Source of the DNA: JAGQSZ01 sp049647585
Lineage (GTDB): Bacteria; Actinomycetota; Acidimicrobiia; Acidimicrobiales; Microtrichaceae
Direction: 5' to 3'
NCBI GenBank assembly: GCA_049647585.1
Contig: JBARXY010000039.1
Span: forward strand, 1 to 64,000
DNA: 64,000 nt
The notes under the pieces are model-generated. The model was not told the origin of the DNA. It saw nothing but the letters and a program-made list of their open reading frames with translations, and did not search any database. The translations under genes were made by a program, and so were the position numbers. Shown here piece by piece: positions 61,407 through 64,000 of the stretch (within the stretch, counting starts at the first letter, position 1; each line of letters opens with the position of its first letter).

Positions 61407-62567
61407 TCAGCGTTGCCAGCCCAGCACCCGGAAGCCGCCAAGTCCCGCCTCGTCGCAGAGCGCCTCCGCCTCGGAGACTCGACTCCTCGCTCGGATCGCG
61501 GCCAAGTCCGGGGCGCTGGCGCTTTCGTCCCAGATACGCCGACCTTCCTCGACCAGATCGGCGACTCCGAGTGCAGTAAGCCACTCGGCCTGCGAGACGT
61601 TGAACTTCCAGGGCGAGAGCCGCGCCAACTGATCCAGGGCCACGTCGCAGGTGATGTCCTGACTTCCGGGTTCGTCGAGTGGCGAACCTCCCCGGCCGTG
61701 GTCGCGATAGGTCCGCAGCCATTGCGAAGGGTCCAGTTGGGCGAGTTCTGTCGTCGAACGGCAGTAGTCGATGATGACCACCACCCCATCTGGCGACCTG
61801 ACGAGGTCCAGCGCTTTGGCGAGCCAGCGAATCGCCGCCTGCTGGACAGGAATCCTCGCTCCGAGCCTTGCATCCGGAACCACCTGTTTCGCCCACTCGC
61901 GTATCCCGGAGTCATCCGGACCCAGCGGCTCCAACCGCTCGACCAGGTGGACTCCAGCATCGACGGTGCCACCATCCACGGTGGAGGTCCTGGAGGAGTC
62001 AGAGGAACTGACGTCTATGTGGACCTCGCTCCAGCCAGCAGCTGTCCGCTCGATCACCCGAATGGGAATGTTGTCGAGAAGTTCGTTTGCGAAGATGACA
62101 TCCACCGGAGCTTCGAGATCGTCCATCTCGGCGTGGGAGAGGAAGGTCGGCCCTTTGTCCCGAGGCCCCTCCAGCGTCGTATCAGCGCTGATCGAAAGGT
62201 GGTCGCTCTGCCTCTGGCGCAGCTCGGCCGACCGCTCGACCAGGTGATACTCAAGCGCCGCACCACACAGTGGTGAGGCAGCCTTGACAGCGATAGCCAG
62301 GGCGCCGCGTCCGGCTGCGACCTCGGCCACGACGAACCGATCAGGACGGCCGGCGTCGATCCAGAGCCGGTCGAGATGGCGAGCGAAAAGCGCTCCGAAC
62401 AGCGGTCCGACCTCCGGGCTGGTCAGAAAGTCTCCGCCGACACGACCCGCTCCTGATCCACGGGTGAAGAAACCGAATTCCCGGTGGTACAGCGCCGCCT
62501 CGACGAAGTCGTCGAAGCGCAGCGGACCGGTCGAGCGGATCCGGTCAACCAGCTCGTCTAGGAGCAC
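61407..62567 (-). CDS. MidA/NDUFAF7-family SAM-dependent methyltransferase
   Basis: 386 aa. The family opens with RSTGPLRFDDFVEAALYHREFGFFTRG and GGDFLTSPEVGPLFG, then the SAM motif VAEVAAGRGALA, and VIFANELLDNIPIRV. NDUFAF7/MidA methylates an Arg in complex I subunit NDUFS2 in eukaryotes. Its location 58 bases from nuoN, on the same strand, supports a role in complex I assembly or modification in this organism. Confidence 0.88.
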   Translation of the reverse strand: MLLDELVDRIRSTGPLRFDDFVEAALYHREFGFFTRGSGAGRVGGDFLTSPEVGPLFGALFARHLDRLWIDAGRPDRFVVAEVAAGRGALAIAVKAASPLCGAALEYHLVERSAELRQRQSDHLSISADTTLEGPRDKGPTFLSHAEMDDLEAPVDVIFANELLDNIPIRVIERTAAGWSEVHIDVSSSDSSRTSTVDGGTVDAGVHLVERLEPLGPDDSGIREWAKQVVPDARLGARIPVQQAAIRWLAKALDLVRSPDGVVVIIDYCRSTTELAQLDPSQWLRTYRDHGRGGSPLDEPGSQDITCDVALDQLARLSPWKFNVSQAEWLTALGVADLVEEGRRIWDESASAPDLAAIRARSRVSEAEALCDEAGLGGFRVLGWQR

Positions 62568-62625
62568 CGTTGCCCAGTACCAGCAAGCAACCCGGGGCCA
62601 GCCATCAAATACCAGCCACCCGGTA

Positions 62626-64000
62626 CTAGCCGCCCAGTACTGCTGCGACCGGACCGAAGGTACTGACGTCGGTCACCAAGCCGGGTGCCACTCCGAGGAG
62701 GAGCGTGACGACGGCCGAGATGAGGATCGCACCCACCAAGCCCGGAGGTACGCGAACAGGCGAAACGTCGCCGTCCAAGGCCTCTTCGAACCACATCGCA
62801 CGACAGACGTTCAGGTAGTAGAACGCCGATATGACTGCGTTGATCGACAGGACAATGGCGAGGAAGTAACCGATCCCTGTGTGGGCCCCGACCAGCGCCT
62901 GCCAGATGGCCAGCTTGGCGAACCAGCCACCGAACGGCGGGATGCCGGTGAGAGAAGCCAGGAAGAAGGTCATCATCACTGTCAGACCCGGTGCGTACTT
63001 GAACAGGCCTGCATATGAGGTGATCTCTGCGGACCGGGTCTTGCGAGCGACTGCAATCACTACTGCGAAGGCGCCCAGGTTCATCGCTGCATAGATCACC
63101 AGGTAGACAACGATCGAGCTGAGTGCCTGGTCACGGGCGTTCTCGACCACGGCAAAGGCCGCGAGCATGAAGCCGGCATGGGCGATACCCGAATAGGCGA
63201 GCATCCGGACGATGTTCTCCTGCTTCAGGGCGATCAGGTTTCCGACGGTCATCGAAAGGACCGCCAGCACTGCGAACACTGGCTGGACGATGTCAGGACG
63301 GGTGTAGAAGCAGAAGAACACCAGCTGGATCAGTGCGACGAAACCACCGGTCTTCGACGACACCGCCAGGAAAGCAGTCACCGGGGTGGGGGCACCCTCG
63401 TAGACGTCGGGAGCCCAGAAATGGAATGGCACCGATGAGACCTTGAAGGCAAAGCCGATGACCACGAAGATCAACGCGATGGTGATGATAGGGGCGCCCC
63501 GGCCGTCGCCGATCTCGAGCAGGTTCTGGGCGATGACGTCGAGGCGGGTCGATTTGCCGACTCCAAAGAGAAGCGACATTCCGTAGAGCATCACCGCTGA
63601 CGCGAATATGCCCATCAGGAAGTACTTCATTCCTGCTTCGTTGGACTTGACGTCGGCTTTGCGCCAAGAGGCGAGCATGTAGGCCGGCATGGACAGCAAC
63701 TCGAGGGCCAGGAAGATGGTGATCAGGTCACGTGCCGAGCACATGAACACCATGCCCAGCGTCGAGGTCAACAGCAGGGAGTAGTACTCGCTCTCCCAGT
63801 AGTCACCCTCGGCGACGTAGTTCGTCGACAGCAGTACCACGACGTATGTGGCAACAAGGAACAGCGCCTTGAGCACCAGCGACATCGAATCGACGACATA
63901 TGCCCCGTCGAAGAGCACTCGGGGCGTGCCGTCGACCGCGAGGGTGATGATCGGTATCAACGCCCCAAGGACGGTGATGTTCGCCAGAGTCGGCATGTAG
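62626..64000 (-). CDS. nuoN: NADH-quinone oxidoreductase subunit N (5' end outside window)
   Basis: At least 457 residues are present; the usual ~480-530 means 20-70 residues are missing at the right edge, and the Met near 63996 is probably internal. NuoN is an antiporter-like subunit of the membrane arm that pumps protons. About 12-13 helices are seen, with the conserved Lys in FKVSSVPFHFWAPDVYEGAPTPVTAFLAV and in the SGIAHAGFM helix, and GIPPFGGWFAK near the end. It is normally the last gene of the nuo operon, which fits transcription into the methyltransferase region. Confidence 0.95.
   Translation of the reverse strand, partial: YMPTLANITVLGALIPIITLAVDGTPRVLFDGAYVVDSMSLVLKALFLVATYVVVLLSTNYVAEGDYWESEYYSLLLTSTLGMVFMCSARDLITIFLALELLSMPAYMLASWRKADVKSNEAGMKYFLMGIFASAVMLYGMSLLFGVGKSTRLDVIAQNLLEIGDGRGAPIITIALIFVVIGFAFKVSSVPFHFWAPDVYEGAPTPVTAFLAVSSKTGGFVALIQLVFFCFYTRPDIVQPVFAVLAVLSMTVGNLIALKQENIVRMLAYSGIAHAGFMLAAFAVVENARDQALSSIVVYLVIYAAMNLGAFAVVIAVARKTRSAEITSYAGLFKYAPGLTVMMTFFLASLTGIPPFGGWFAKLAIWQALVGAHTGIGYFLAIVLSINAVISAFYYLNVCRAMWFEEALDGDVSPVRVPPGLVGAILISAVVTLLLGVAPGLVTDVSTFGPVAAVLGG

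Noticed and set aside
61283..61975. 231-codon N-terminal extension in frame with phosphoketolase
   Set aside because: It overlaps the convincing MidA-like methyltransferase on the same strand in another frame, has no phosphoketolase homology, and a GTG with AAGGAGA at 61282 gives normal length.

Overview
The window is high-GC bacterial chromosome, most likely from an Actinomycetota lineage near Acidimicrobiia. The case rests on a SigR/RsrA-type sigma and anti-sigma pair of the mycothiol-disulfide family, a menaquinone MenB, an actinobacterial tRNA/rpmG/secE/nusG/rplKA block, several lipid and steroid-type enzymes (AMACR, FadD-like ligase, thiolase, sterol desaturase family) and many GTG starts. 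No rRNA, prophage, insertion sequence or CRISPR array is visible. The phylum-level call is inference from gene content.

Layout. 0.1-2.5 kb: a DUF559-type protein, a palindromic intergenic element and argJ. 2.6-7.4 kb: an AMACR-type racemase, a secreted four-PKD-domain protein and an aldo/keto reductase. 7.4-10 kb: an AMIN-like membrane protein, the sigR-like/anti-sigma pair and a GNAT enzyme. 10.1-14.5 kb: aldehyde dehydrogenase, SDR, YccF protein and an MFS exporter. 14.6-17.9 kb: a glycine-rich PKD lipoprotein, a SurE-like lipoprotein and a small membrane protein. 18-23.3 kb: a truncated hotdog thioesterase, a 2OG-Fe(II) oxygenase, menB, csp, a metallopeptidase and a GH1 glycosidase. 23.4-27.6 kb: a histone-H1-like protein, sterol desaturase family protein, thiolase and HTTM protein. 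27.7-31.4 kb: an imelysin, di-haem oxidoreductase, imelysin operon with a DtxR/IdeR-like box. 31.5-42.7 kb: phosphotransferase, SDRs, acyl-CoA ligase, PhoD, serine hydrolase, amidohydrolase, lipoprotein and esterase. 42.7-45.5 kb: a divergent MFS/TetR pair and a small membrane protein. 45.6-49.6 kb: rplA, rplK, nusG, secE, tRNA-Trp, an ECF sigma/anti-sigma pair, rpmG, tRNA-Met and tRNA-Thr. 49.6-54.3 kb: a membrane-anchored degenerate SMC-like protein, a GNAT, a decayed toxin-antitoxin locus, tRNA-Tyr, YajQ, HtpX and a HAD phosphatase. 54.3-64 kb: acetyl-CoA synthetase, a disulfide-reductase relative, a DAG-kinase-like protein, phosphoketolase, a MidA-like methyltransferase and nuoN, which runs off the right edge.

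How the genes fit together. Much of the content is organic-acid and lipid catabolism: acyl activation, racemisation, thiolysis, oxidoreductases, and acetate made or used by phosphoketolase and Acs. A 15-bp palindrome, CTGAC-N5-GTCAG, sits in front of both the aldehyde dehydrogenase and the acyl-CoA ligase and may mark a small regulon. The imelysin operon looks iron-regulated.

The most distinctive non-coding signal is the number of short tandem duplications of 13-22 bp. Most lie at gene 3' ends and several duplicate the stop codon itself. There is also an interspersed 50-bp palindromic element with a CCTATAGG-like centre.
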